A stretch of 64,000 bases of DNA from CALKZN01 sp050633585 (GTDB lineage Bacteria > Pseudomonadota > Gammaproteobacteria > Arenicellales > Arenicellaceae). Below the pieces are notes generated by a model. The model saw nothing but the letters and a program-made list of their open reading frames with translations, was not told the origin of the DNA and did not search any database. The stretch covers positions 62,001 to 126,000 of the forward strand of contig JBOEGT010000002.1 in NCBI GenBank assembly GCA_050633585.1, given 5' to 3'. Shown here piece by piece: positions 25,441-34,560 of the stretch (position 1 is its first letter; each line of letters begins with the position of its first letter). The position numbers and the translations under genes were made by a program.

Positions 25441-26751
25441 ATGCGAAGTAATGTAAAAAAAATATCAACTCGAGCAACACAACTGTTTGGCACATTAGCT
25501 ATTTCTACTGCTGTGTCTATTGGGGGAGCCTCAACTGCTTTTGCGAGTGACCAAGAAGTGAAGCTTGGCGTCGTTACCTTTCTTTCTGGAGGGGCTGCTG
25601 GGCCTTTCGGAATTCCGGCAAGAAATTCAGCTGAGTTATTAATCGAAGCGATTAATGCTGGAAAAATGCCGGCACCTTATAACTCTAAAGGTTTTGCGGG
25701 TGCGAAAGTGACACCTATTTATGTAGATGAGGCGAGCAAACAAAAAGTCGCCGACTATAAAAAATTAACGCAAAAAGACAACGTAGATATGGTTGTTGGT
25801 TATATTTCTTCAGGGAGTTGTAAGGCTATTGCGCCAGTTGCTGAAGAAGAAAAGAAGTTAACCGTTTTATTTGATTGCGGTACGCCGCAAATTTTCGAAG
25901 ATATTGTGACTAAGCCCAATTATGTCTTTCGAACATCAGGTCATGCAACGATGGATAATGTTGCCGCTGCTAGGTATGTGATTGACACACAGAAAGATGT
26001 CAAATCATTTGCAGGCATCAATCAAAATTATGCATGGGGCCAAGATTCCTGGCGAGATTTTTCGGCATCAATGAAAGTACTGCAGCAAGGAGTGAAAGTA
26101 GTGGGAGAGCAGTTTCCCAAAATCTTTGCAGGGCAATACGGTTCTGAAATTTCAGCATTACTAACGAAGAAGCCCGATGTCCTTCATTCGAGTTTTTGGG
26201 GAGGGGACATGGAAGCCTTGGTTATTCAAGGCGGAGGGCGTAACTTGTTTTCTCGTAGCAAAGTCATCTTAACGACAGGAGAAACCGCTATTCAACGACT
26301 TGGTCCACAAATGCCTGAAGGCACTATTATTGGGGCACGAGGTCCTAATGGTTTATTAGCGGCTGACAGTGAGCTTAATGATTGGTTTAAAAAAGTCTAT
26401 TTCGAGCGCTTTGGTTCATATCCGACATACCCTTCTTACCACATGGCACAAGCAATCTTGGCGTTAAAGTCTGCTGCGGATAAGGCAGGAACTACAGAGC
26501 AAGGTGCAACGATTAAGGCATTGCAAGGCTTGGAGTATGAAACACCGAGCGGTACGGTTTCTATGGCCCTTTCAAATGGCCATCAAGCTATTCAAGAGAC
26601 AGCATATGGCACGTATAAATTTGATAAAAGTTCAGGTAAAGGCTCTTTAGTCAATATCAAACGTTATGCCGCTAAGTGCGTCAACCCACCTGCAGGAGTG
26701 AAGAGCCTTGATTGGATCGAATCAGGTTTTAAAGGTGCGGTATGTCAATAG
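25441..26751 (+). CDS. ABC importer periplasmic binding protein (branched-chain amino acid/amide type)
   Basis: Peripla_BP_6 family receptor, 436 aa, with a twin-part signal peptide (basic MRSNVKKISTRA, hydrophobic core, cleavage about AFA|SDQEV at residue 35). Seen: VKLGVVTFLSGGAAGPFGIPARN at the mature N terminus, a conserved hinge with VDMVVGYISSGSCKAIAPVAEE, and FAGINQNYAWGQDSW. An AGGAGG ribosome-binding site precedes the ATG. It leads the importer operon behind a sigma-54 promoter. The ligand is likely not an ordinary amino acid given the dehydrogenases in the operon, but this cannot be read from the sequence. Confidence 0.9.
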   Translation: MRSNVKKISTRATQLFGTLAISTAVSIGGASTAFASDQEVKLGVVTFLSGGAAGPFGIPARNSAELLIEAINAGKMPAPYNSKGFAGAKVTPIYVDEASKQKVADYKKLTQKDNVDMVVGYISSGSCKAIAPVAEEEKKLTVLFDCGTPQIFEDIVTKPNYVFRTSGHATMDNVAAARYVIDTQKDVKSFAGINQNYAWGQDSWRDFSASMKVLQQGVKVVGEQFPKIFAGQYGSEISALLTKKPDVLHSSFWGGDMEALVIQGGGRNLFSRSKVILTTGETAIQRLGPQMPEGTIIGARGPNGLLAADSELNDWFKKVYFERFGSYPTYPSYHMAQAILALKSAADKAGTTEQGATIKALQGLEYETPSGTVSMALSNGHQAIQETAYGTYKFDKSSGKGSLVNIKRYAAKCVNPPAGVKSLDWIESGFKGAVCQ

Positions 26752-26808
26752 TGAGTATCCCTTTACTTAATGTGAATGGCGAGAGCATCGCTGCACACTA
26801 GGTTGTTT

Positions 26809-26843
26809 GTCCGGGTCTTTATTTTTTGGCCCGGACCTTTTTT
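26809..26843 (+). terminator. Partial terminator/attenuator between binding protein and permease
   Basis: GTCCGGG and CCCGGAC form a 7-bp GC-rich stem around a 14-nt loop, followed by CC and six T. It lies inside the operon and probably lets the binding protein be made in excess over the membrane subunits. Confidence 0.6.
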
Positions 26844-26872
26844 ATCTAATTAACAATTTTTCAGGAGACTTC

Positions 26873-27769
26873 ATGTTAACTGCAGTAGCAATACTAGTAG
26901 ATGGTTTGGGATTTGCCTCATGGTTATTTTTATCCTCGGTAGGTTTGACTCTCATCTATGGCGTTATGCGCATTTTAAATATTGCTCACGGAGGTTTTTA
27001 TGCATTAGGTGCGTATTCCTCTGCGTGGGCAATTGGACTTTATTTGCAAACCGGTTCATCCATTGCATTAACGTATCTCATTATCCCTATCGCAGCGATT
27101 TCAGTAGGCCTTATTGCAGGTTTATGTATTGAAAGAGGCGTATTACGGTTTATGTATGGACGCGATGAGGTGCTAATGGTCTTAGTGACATATGCAATAT
27201 TCCTTATCCTCGAAGATGCGACAAAGCTTATTTGGGGGACTGAATCACTTGTGGCATACCAACCGGCATATTATTTAGGCAATATCGATATTCTAGGCAT
27301 TCCTTATACTGTTTATAAGTTTGCACTGATTGGTCTGGCAATACTGTGTGGAGCTGTGCTTTGGTGGGGTTTGAATCGAACACGTATAGGAAAGCTATTG
27401 TTAGTTGTCATCGAAGACCGGGAAGTTAGTAGTTCATTAGGGATTAATGTCACTCTTTTTTTTACGGTAACTTTTGTTATTGGAGCCACGCTTGGCGCTC
27501 TTGGTGGAGCTGTGACGGCACCGCAAATTTCAGTCGTACCTGGTATTGGTGCTGAAATTATAGTGATGGCCTTTGCTGTTATTGTGATTGGCGGTATGGG
27601 AAGTATTGGTGGGGCAATCATTGGTGCAATTTTTGTGGGGTTTGCGCGAGCAGTTTCAGTGCATATTTATCCTCCCGCAGAGTTATTTTCAATTTACTTG
27701 GTAATGACTGCAGTGCTTGCAGTGAAGCCTTATGGCCTATTTTCATTGGCTGAAGGGAGGAAGATATGA
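26873..27769 (+). CDS. ABC importer inner-membrane permease (LivH type)
   Basis: First of two permeases of the LivH/LivM class. I start at ATG 26873 (298 aa) with AGGAGA five bases upstream; the frame runs 22 codons further upstream through the hairpin. Seen: eight or so hydrophobic helices, the signature LTLIYGVMRILNIAHGGFYALGAY near the N terminus and the cytoplasmic EAA-like loop with ALGGAVTAPQISVVPGIG followed by VIVIGGMGSIGGAIIGA. It overlaps the next permease gene by four bases. Confidence 0.92.
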   Translation: MLTAVAILVDGLGFASWLFLSSVGLTLIYGVMRILNIAHGGFYALGAYSSAWAIGLYLQTGSSIALTYLIIPIAAISVGLIAGLCIERGVLRFMYGRDEVLMVLVTYAIFLILEDATKLIWGTESLVAYQPAYYLGNIDILGIPYTVYKFALIGLAILCGAVLWWGLNRTRIGKLLLVVIEDREVSSSLGINVTLFFTVTFVIGATLGALGGAVTAPQISVVPGIGAEIIVMAFAVIVIGGMGSIGGAIIGAIFVGFARAVSVHIYPPAELFSIYLVMTAVLAVKPYGLFSLAEGRKI

Positions 27770-28725
27770 TGAATCATTTTGATCGTACAGAGCGTTTTCT
27801 ATTGCTTGGTTTGCCGATACTTATTGTGTTGGGGTTCATATTGCCTGAGTGGTTAGTCAATTATGTTCAAGTGTCGCTTGGCACCGGTTTGGTTGCACTA
27901 GGGGTAATGATTCAAATGCGTGCTGGTTTAGTGAGTTTTGGGCAAGGTCTATATTTTTGTATTGGTGGTTATGCCGCTGGTATGGCTGGGAAGTTTTGGG
28001 GGATATCTGATTTTTTTGTACTCATGGTTTGTGGCATTCTAGCGAGTGTATTTGTCGCCTATATTGCTGGATTTTTGTTGCGTCGATACCGAGAGATATT
28101 TTTTGCGATGTTGTCGTTAGCCTTATCAATGATCTTGTTTGGGTTGCTCAGTAAGATTGAGGTGTTGGGGAGTACTGATGGGTTTAATTTACCGAGTGCT
28201 ACGTATCTAGGCTGGGCGCCTGAGGGCGTTGCAGCAAAACATTCGCTTTACATAGCTACCTGCATTCCTGCCATTATTTGCGCGATTCTTCTCAATCGTT
28301 ATCTTCGTAGCCCTATGGGATATATTGGCGAAGCGATAAGGGAGAACGAAATTCGCATTGAATACTTAGGAACGTCTGCCCATCACGCGGTACATAAAAA
28401 ATATATGATTGCGGCAGCTGTTTCGGGGACTGGAGGGGTGTTATGGGCTCTAGCGCTTGGGCATGTTGACCCAGAAATGACTAATTGGACGACATCAGGG
28501 CAATTTGTGTTTGTGTCTATTTTGAGCGGAACAGGCAATATTGCAGCACCTCTATTAGGAACATTTATCCTCGAAATTGTCAGGGTGTATGCGGTTGAAG
28601 CATCACCGAACACTTGGCAAATGATACTGGGTGTAATCATGTTACTAACCATTGTTTTCTTGCCTAAAGGACTTTGGTCTTTATTACAGAAAACGAAGTC
28701 TAAGAATACCAATGGAGAAGCCTAA
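27766..28725 (+). CDS. ABC importer inner-membrane permease (LivM type)
   Basis: Second permease, 319 aa. Seen: multiple membrane helices, the family stretch RAGLVSFGQGLYFCIGGYAAG (about 53-73), the loop AIRENEIRIEYLGTSAHHAVHKKY typical of LivM, and FVSILSGTGNIAAPLLGTFILE. It overlaps both neighbours by a few bases, showing tight translational coupling. Confidence 0.92.
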   Translation: MMNHFDRTERFLLLGLPILIVLGFILPEWLVNYVQVSLGTGLVALGVMIQMRAGLVSFGQGLYFCIGGYAAGMAGKFWGISDFFVLMVCGILASVFVAYIAGFLLRRYREIFFAMLSLALSMILFGLLSKIEVLGSTDGFNLPSATYLGWAPEGVAAKHSLYIATCIPAIICAILLNRYLRSPMGYIGEAIRENEIRIEYLGTSAHHAVHKKYMIAAAVSGTGGVLWALALGHVDPEMTNWTTSGQFVFVSILSGTGNIAAPLLGTFILEIVRVYAVEASPNTWQMILGVIMLLTIVFLPKGLWSLLQKTKSKNTNGEA

Positions 28726-29513
28726 TGGAATCAATTTTAGAAACGATTAATTTAGAGCGTACTTTTGGTGCTGTAGTCGCCGCTTCGAATATCAATATCA
28801 AAATTACTGCTGGCGAAGTGTTGGGTGTTATTGGCTCTAATGGTGCTGGAAAAACTACTTTTGTGAATATGATCACCGGTTATCTTGAGCCAAGTTCGGG
28901 GAAAATTTTGTACCATGGCAAAGAAATCACAGGTAAGAAAACGAGAGATATTACTCGTATGGGTATTTGTCGGTCTTTTCAGATTCCGCAGTTATTTCTT
29001 GAGCTGTCAGCCTTAGATAACATTTTGATCGCATTAACTGTGGCTAAGCAGCTTAAACCTGCATTGTTGCGGCCCGCTATAACGCCTGGTTTGATTCAAG
29101 AAGCGATGAGTGTTCTTGAGCGGTTTAAGATTGATCAGCATGCAGAAAGTCATGTAGGGACACTTCCTCAAGGTGTGCGCAAGCTTGTTGATATTGCGAT
29201 GGCAACTGTTGGAAATCCTGAACTACTATTTCTTGATGAGCCAACCAGTGGTGTGAGTGCTGAAGAAAAAATGCAAATTATGGAGGTGTTAATTAATGCG
29301 CTGAAAAGCACTAAGACAGCGGTTCTTTTTATTGAGCATGACATGGAAATTATTGAAAAATTTGCACCAAGAGTGGTCGCTTTTTATGAAGGAACTGTTT
29401 TAGCTGACGGTCCAGCCGATGAGGTTTTGGAAAACAATAAAGTGCGTGAGTTTGTGATTGGTACTGAGTTTCATCGTCAAAAAGATGAAGGAAAAGAAGG
29501 TGTTAAATGTTAG
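28725..29513 (+). CDS. ABC importer ATPase (LivG type)
   Basis: Energises the LivHM-like permeases from the cytoplasm. Seen: Walker A GSNGAGKTTFVN (37-48), Walker B LLFLDEPTSGVSAEE and the H-loop FIEHDME. The ABC signature is degenerate, LPQGVRKLVDIA in place of LSGGQ; relaxed signatures also occur in urea-type UrtD proteins. 262 aa, usual for LivG. The start codon overlaps the stop of the permease; the end overlaps the next ATPase by seven bases. Confidence 0.93.
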   Translation: MESILETINLERTFGAVVAASNINIKITAGEVLGVIGSNGAGKTTFVNMITGYLEPSSGKILYHGKEITGKKTRDITRMGICRSFQIPQLFLELSALDNILIALTVAKQLKPALLRPAITPGLIQEAMSVLERFKIDQHAESHVGTLPQGVRKLVDIAMATVGNPELLFLDEPTSGVSAEEKMQIMEVLINALKSTKTAVLFIEHDMEIIEKFAPRVVAFYEGTVLADGPADEVLENNKVREFVIGTEFHRQKDEGKEGVKC

Positions 29514-30157
29514 CAATTAAAGATTTAAGTTTATCGATACAGAAGGTTCCTATCCTTAACAATATCAAGTTGTCGATTGAGCAAGGGCAAACTGTTGGGC
29601 TTATTGGTCGCAATGGGGCGGGTAAAACAACATTAATGCGCGCGATTATGGGGCTCATTGATCAACAATCTGGCGAATTAATGTTTCGTGATGTCCCATT
29701 GCATACGTCTAAAGCACATGTGCGGGCATTTCTTGGTATTGGATATTTACCAGAGGATAGGCGTTTAGTGCCTCATTTTACGGTGGAAGAAAATATTCTA
29801 GTGCCATTATGGGCAATGAAGCGTGGTCATGATGTGAGTCGCTTGGAATGGGTTTATGAGCTAATGCCTGAAATTGGACGATTTGCTGACAGAAAAGCTT
29901 TAACGCTCAGTGGTGGTCAGCAAAAACTAGTTGCACTAGCTCGGGCGTTGGTAACGGGGTCAAATTTATTGTTATTAGATGAGCCTTTTGAGGGGGTTGC
30001 ACCTGCGCTTGCTGAACGCTTGATGGAAGTCATATCTAACCTAAAAGAAGAAAATTTGTCTGTATTAATTTCTGAGTCTGATTACACGCACTCTAAAAAA
30101 GTAGTAGACAAAACTTACGTCATTGAGCGTGGATCAATTAACGTGATGAATCATTAG
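29507..30157 (+). CDS. ABC importer ATPase (LivF type)
   Basis: Second nucleotide-binding subunit, 216 aa, somewhat short for LivF (about 235). Seen: Walker A GRNGAGKTTLMR, Q-loop region LGIGYLPEDRRLVPHFTVEENI, canonical signature LSGGQQKLVALARAL, and Walker B LLLLDEPFEGVAPAL. The H-loop His appears replaced: the segment reads LISESDYTHS rather than a canonical VEH. Its partner LivG supplies the degenerate signature, so the pair may have one consensus and one non-consensus ATP site. Confidence 0.91.
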   Translation: MLAIKDLSLSIQKVPILNNIKLSIEQGQTVGLIGRNGAGKTTLMRAIMGLIDQQSGELMFRDVPLHTSKAHVRAFLGIGYLPEDRRLVPHFTVEENILVPLWAMKRGHDVSRLEWVYELMPEIGRFADRKALTLSGGQQKLVALARALVTGSNLLLLDEPFEGVAPALAERLMEVISNLKEENLSVLISESDYTHSKKVVDKTYVIERGSINVMNH

Positions 30158-30168
30158 TGAGGTGGAAG

Positions 30169-31341
30169 ATGGTCAATTTTACGTTTAACACTACCGCCTC
30201 TATTCATCATGAAATTGGTGGATCAAAAAAATTAGGAGAGTTAGTTTCAGACATGTCTAGCGTATTGCATGGCAGTACTGTCATGTTTGTCACAGATCCC
30301 GGAATCATGAAATTAAGCCTAGCGAATCCTGCCCTTGATAGCTTATCTAGGGCAGGTTTTAGCATAGTTATTTTTGATCAGGTTGAGGCTGACCCGAAAG
30401 AACAAACTATTCTTGATGCGGTCAATCTCGCTCAACAGCAAGGTGTTTTAGCGATTGTTGGTTTTGGTGGCGGCAGTTCAATGGATGTTGCTAAATTAAT
30501 TTCGTTACTCGTGGGTTCGCAGCAAGACATATCAGATATTTATGGAGTTAACCAAGCAAGCGGTTCTAGGCTCCCACTAGTGTTAGTACCAACGACCGCT
30601 GGTACTGGATCGGAAGTCACGGCTATTTCGATAGTCACAACCGGTAATGAAGAGAAGAAAGGTGTGGTTTCTCCTATTTTACTGCCAGATATTGCATTGT
30701 TAGATGCTGAGCTAACAGTGGGGCTACCACCCTCAATTACAGCGGCAACAGGCATTGATGCAATGGTCCATGCAATTGAGGCTTTTACTTCAAATAGTCC
30801 CAATAATAATCTTTTGTCTAAAATGCAAGCTAAACAGGCGTTAAGCCTACTGTCTGCAAACATTGAAGAAGCCGTGTTTAATGGTCAAAACATAGAAGCA
30901 CGTTCAAATATGTTGTTAGGTTCTATGCTGGCAGGGCAGTCCTTTGCCAATTCTCCAGTGGCGGCAGTGCATGCACTGGCTTATCCCATTGGTAGTTTGT
31001 TTCATGTGCCTCATGGCTTGTCAAACGCCTTGGTTCTTTGCCAGGTTATGTCGTTCAATGCACCGGTGTGTCATCAGGAATATGCATCACTTGCACCGTT
31101 TATATTTCCAGATATGGCTTTTCTACGTAGTTCTGAAAGTATTACGAAGGAACTTGTTGAGCGTCTTTTTACGTTAATTCAAAAACTCAACCTAGAAACA
31201 CAGTTAAGCCAAGTGGGAATTCGTGCACATGATATTGATCGTCTTGCAGAAGATGCGATGAAGCAAACACGGTTGTTAGTCAACAACCCTAGAAAGATGA
31301 CGCTCGACGAAATCAAAGGCATTTATTCCAATGTGCTGTGA
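30169..31341 (+). CDS. Iron-containing alcohol dehydrogenase, paralogue of the gene at 10295
   Basis: Group III alcohol dehydrogenase, 390 aa. I start at ATG 30169 because AGGTGGA sits three bases before it; an in-frame GTG at 30157 overlaps the ATPase stop. Seen: GFGGGSSMDVAK, metal ligands Asp197 and His201 (GIDAMVHAIEAF), His268 (AAVHALAYPIG) and His282 (VPHGLSNA). Long blocks match the 10295 product, including GVVSP, LDAELTVGLP and the C-terminal AMKQ-RLLVNNPRKMTLD region. Being inside the importer operon, it probably oxidises the imported compound or a product of it. Confidence 0.9.
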   Translation: MVNFTFNTTASIHHEIGGSKKLGELVSDMSSVLHGSTVMFVTDPGIMKLSLANPALDSLSRAGFSIVIFDQVEADPKEQTILDAVNLAQQQGVLAIVGFGGGSSMDVAKLISLLVGSQQDISDIYGVNQASGSRLPLVLVPTTAGTGSEVTAISIVTTGNEEKKGVVSPILLPDIALLDAELTVGLPPSITAATGIDAMVHAIEAFTSNSPNNNLLSKMQAKQALSLLSANIEEAVFNGQNIEARSNMLLGSMLAGQSFANSPVAAVHALAYPIGSLFHVPHGLSNALVLCQVMSFNAPVCHQEYASLAPFIFPDMAFLRSSESITKELVERLFTLIQKLNLETQLSQVGIRAHDIDRLAEDAMKQTRLLVNNPRKMTLDEIKGIYSNVL

Positions 31342-31414
31342 CAAATAGTTTGAATATGTCATTCGTTGCCCGCCATTACTAACTAAAACAGCCACTTAAA
31401 TTTTTAGAGGTTTT

Positions 31415-32902
31415 ATGTCTTTCTCCGACACTCTTATCAAAAAAATATCTGACCCATCATTACTAAAAGCCGCCGCAAAGGTAGGTAATCAATGGGTTGG
31501 AATTCATGATGTTTCAGAATCTTTTGAAGTTAAAAACCCTGCAACGGGGAGTGTTATTGCGACACTCCCTCGGGTGGGTGTGTATGAAACATCCAAAGCC
31601 ATTGATATTGCTTTTGAAGCACAAAAAAAATGGGCAAAAAAAACGGGTAAATATAGAGCCGCTATTTTGCGAAAATTCTATGAGCTTATTATTGAAAATT
31701 CTGACGATTTAGCGACGATCTTAACCATGGAAATGGGTAAGCCATTAAATGAAGCGAAGGGAGAAATTCTTTATGGGGCTTCTTTTATTGAATGGTTTTC
31801 TGAGGAAGCAAAGCGTATCTATGGAGATACTATTCCAGGGCATCAAGACGATATCCGTACGATAGTATTGAAACAGCCTGTTGGTGTGGTAGCAGCAATT
31901 ACACCATGGAACTTTCCAAACGCGATGATTACTCGAAAAATTGGGCCTGCCTTGGCGGTGGGTTGTGCTGTTGTTAGTAAGCCTGCCGGAGAAACTCCAT
32001 TATCGGCTATTGCCCTGGTAGAGCTTGCCGATAGAGCCGGGCTTCCCTCTGGTCTCTTAAGTGTTATTACTAGTGACGATGGCCCTGAGATTGGCAAAGA
32101 ATTGTGTAATAACGTAAAGGTAAGAAAGTTAACGTTTACGGGTTCTACTGAAGTGGGTCGTATTTTAATGCGCCAATGCTCTGCCCACATTAAGAAATTG
32201 AGTTTAGAGTTAGGTGGAAATGCGCCATTTATTGTTTTTGATGATGCTGATGTTGATCAGGCAGTTGCAGGGGCTATGGTATCTAAGTTTCGTAATGCTG
32301 GCCAAACCTGTGTTTGTGCAAATCGTCTTTACGTACAAACAAAAATATATGACGAATTTGCTGAAAAGTTAGCTGAAAAAGTTTCTGAATTAGCAGTAGG
32401 TGATGGTTTTACTGATGGCGTGACAACGGGCCCTCTTATTGACTCTAAGGCTATTTTAAAGGTTGAGGAGCATATTCTTGATGCAGTGAATAAAGGTGCC
32501 CGTATTCGTTGTGGAGGCTCTCAACAAAGCACAGATGGGTCGTTTTTTGAACCGACGATACTCACTGATGTCACTAAAGAAATGCAAATATTTAAAGAAG
32601 AGACGTTTGGTCCAGTGGCTCCGTTATTTCGTTTTGATGATGTCGAAGATGTTATTCAACAAGCGAATGATACAGAGTTTGGTCTGGCTTCTTACTTTTA
32701 CGCGAATGACCTTAGAAAGGTCTGGAAAGTGGCAGAGGCCCTTGAGTACGGCATGGTTGGTGTGAATACGGGGTTAATTTCTACCGAGGTTGCGCCGTTT
32801 GGAGGGATTAAACAATCCGGTTTGGGGCGTGAAGGTTCAAAGTATGGAGTTGAAGATTATTTAGAGTTGAAATATGTCTGTTTAGGGCATATGGATGAAT
32901 AA
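31415..32902 (+). CDS. NAD(P)-dependent aldehyde dehydrogenase, paralogue of the gene at 6545
   Basis: 495 aa, succinate-semialdehyde dehydrogenase-like. Seen: ITPWNFPNAMITRK (162-175), intact KPAGETPLSA cofactor loop (189-198), FTGSTEVGR (241-249), Glu265 in LELGGNAPF and catalytic Cys299 in GQTCVC. It carries on from the alcohol dehydrogenase after 73 nt, presumably the next step: aldehyde to acid. It shares unusual stretches with the 6545 product (EWFxEEAKRxYGDTI and EVAPFGG/EMAPFGG), so the two arose from one ancestor and have been placed under different control. Confidence 0.9.
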   Translation: MSFSDTLIKKISDPSLLKAAAKVGNQWVGIHDVSESFEVKNPATGSVIATLPRVGVYETSKAIDIAFEAQKKWAKKTGKYRAAILRKFYELIIENSDDLATILTMEMGKPLNEAKGEILYGASFIEWFSEEAKRIYGDTIPGHQDDIRTIVLKQPVGVVAAITPWNFPNAMITRKIGPALAVGCAVVSKPAGETPLSAIALVELADRAGLPSGLLSVITSDDGPEIGKELCNNVKVRKLTFTGSTEVGRILMRQCSAHIKKLSLELGGNAPFIVFDDADVDQAVAGAMVSKFRNAGQTCVCANRLYVQTKIYDEFAEKLAEKVSELAVGDGFTDGVTTGPLIDSKAILKVEEHILDAVNKGARIRCGGSQQSTDGSFFEPTILTDVTKEMQIFKEETFGPVAPLFRFDDVEDVIQQANDTEFGLASYFYANDLRKVWKVAEALEYGMVGVNTGLISTEVAPFGGIKQSGLGREGSKYGVEDYLELKYVCLGHMDE

Positions 32903-32942
32903 GTGCCCCAGTGATTGAATCTTTTTGAGAAGTAGATATGTG

Positions 32943-34016
32943 ATGCGGAGTAGTACAGTGAAAAAAAATAATATATTCATTTTTGTTTTCTTGTTGTTAG
33001 GTTTTCAAAGCCTAGCAAAAGCTCAAACATATCAATGGCGCATTGCTGAAACATGGCCACAAAACTTTCCTATTTTTAGTGAAGCGGTTGAAAAAATGTC
33101 TGCTTTAACTCATCAGTTATCGAATGGGCGATTAACGATTAGGTCGTATCCTCGAGAAGTCCATAAACGGCCATTAGGTGTTTTCGATATGGTGCGTTCA
33201 GGTGAGTTTGAAATGGGGCATTCAGCATCATACTTTTGGAAAGATTGGGATATAAATACACTGTTTTTCACAACATTACCCTTTGGTATGACGGCGAATG
33301 AACAATACTCATGGTTTTACTACGGTGGAGGGATAGAATTAATGCAAAAAACCTATGCGCCATATGGTGTGCTGTCTTTTCCTGGTGGAAATACAGGCAA
33401 TCAGATGGGCGGATGGTTTAGAAAAGAAATTAAAAGCATCAAGGATTTACATGGGTTGATTATGAGTGTTCCAGGCTTAGCTAGTGATGCATTTGTTAGG
33501 CTTGGTGTTCAAACGATTAATTTGCCTGCTGAAAAACTGTTGAAATCGCTTGAGTCAGGCGCAATTGACGCCTTGGAGTGGGTCGGTCCGTCGCAAGACT
33601 TAACGATGGGCTTTCATAAAGTGGCTCCTTTTTATTACACTGGGTGGCATGAGCCTGCAACAGAGTTGCAGTTTTTAGTGAATAAACAGGCCTATAATAA
33701 ACTGCCGCAAGATTTGCAGTTGATCCTGACTGTATCGATGCGTTTGGCTGCTTACGATATGTATTTTAATAATTTTCATGTTAGCGCGAATAACCTGTCA
33801 AAAATGCGTGATGAATACCCGAATATTAAAATTCGCGCGTTCCCAAGGGATGTTATACGTGAGCTTCGAAAGCATATTGACCTAAAGCTAACTGAGCTAA
33901 GGAAGTCTGGCAGCCCTTTGACAAAAGAAATACTAGCCTCGATTGATGCTTATAAAGCCACAGCAAGGCAATGGACATTAATCTCAGATCAAGCATTTTT
34001 GAATAACGGATTTTAA
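32943..34016 (+). CDS. Orphan TRAP transporter substrate-binding protein (DctP type)
   Basis: 357 aa periplasmic solute receptor of the DctP/SBP_bac_7 family, with a signal peptide ending near LAKA|QTYQW (residue 27). Seen: YQWRIAETWPQNFPIF, the family's signature helix region ALEWVGPSQDLTMGFHK, and a Trp/Tyr-rich ligand site region. I use the ATG at 32943; GTG 32940 and GTG 32958 are alternatives and the ribosome-binding site is weak. No dctQ or dctM membrane subunits are anywhere nearby, so it either serves a distant transporter or delivers ligand to a sensor. Confidence 0.87.
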   Translation: MRSSTVKKNNIFIFVFLLLGFQSLAKAQTYQWRIAETWPQNFPIFSEAVEKMSALTHQLSNGRLTIRSYPREVHKRPLGVFDMVRSGEFEMGHSASYFWKDWDINTLFFTTLPFGMTANEQYSWFYYGGGIELMQKTYAPYGVLSFPGGNTGNQMGGWFRKEIKSIKDLHGLIMSVPGLASDAFVRLGVQTINLPAEKLLKSLESGAIDALEWVGPSQDLTMGFHKVAPFYYTGWHEPATELQFLVNKQAYNKLPQDLQLILTVSMRLAAYDMYFNNFHVSANNLSKMRDEYPNIKIRAFPRDVIRELRKHIDLKLTELRKSGSPLTKEILASIDAYKATARQWTLISDQAFLNNGF

Positions 34017-34380
34017 TAATCCTAGATGATGGATTAGTGGGTTTGGATTCTAAAGGAGTCGGAGTCCTAGCAGTCTGAGGTATATGGGTGAGAGTCAAGA
34101 GGCACATTTCTGTGGCTGATAAATCGTTGCTTATTGATTGATGATGAGCATTTACTGTTGGATAGTGTTCGTAAAGACTCGTTAAGCATGATGCTAATAA
34201 AATTGACTATAGAGTCAGGCCTGTATGCTAAAGGTGGCTGATGACGACTATGAAAATAGAATGAGATGCTAAAGATGTATTAGTGCTTGCTTAATGGCTG
34301 CTGGAAACTGCACGCGCAAAGGCATCAAGCTATTTGCTAATCTCTTGATATATTGGATAAATATGCGTTGATATAAGAAA
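34017..34380 (+). other. Gene-free stretch with a possible response-regulator remnant
   Basis: 364 bp without a credible gene. The only hint is a short open frame at 34092-34202 reading RCLLIDDEHLLLDSVRKD, which resembles the acidic N terminus of a receiver domain, but it has no start codon and stops after about 35 residues. Otherwise I see no repeat or terminator. Confidence 0.35.
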
Positions 34381-34456
34381 TGGCTCCCCGAGCTGGACTC
34401 GAACCAGCGACCCAATGATTAACAGTCATTTGCTCTACCAACTGAGCTATCGGGGA
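34381..34456 (-). tRNA. tRNA-Asn (anticodon GTT)
   Basis: Read on the minus strand it gives a complete cloverleaf: acceptor TCCCCGA/TCGGGGA, D-arm AGCTCAGTTGGTAGAGC, anticodon loop CTGTTAA (GTT), T-arm with GGTTCGAGTCC, discriminator G and encoded CCA. 76 nt. Confidence 0.97.
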
Positions 34457-34560
34457 GTGTTTGTAGGACGCGAATGATATTGATTGATCTATTTAGGGTC
34501 AAGTAGTTTTTTCATTATTTTTGTGTTTCTTTTTAATTTGGATTGATATTCAGAGTTTAC

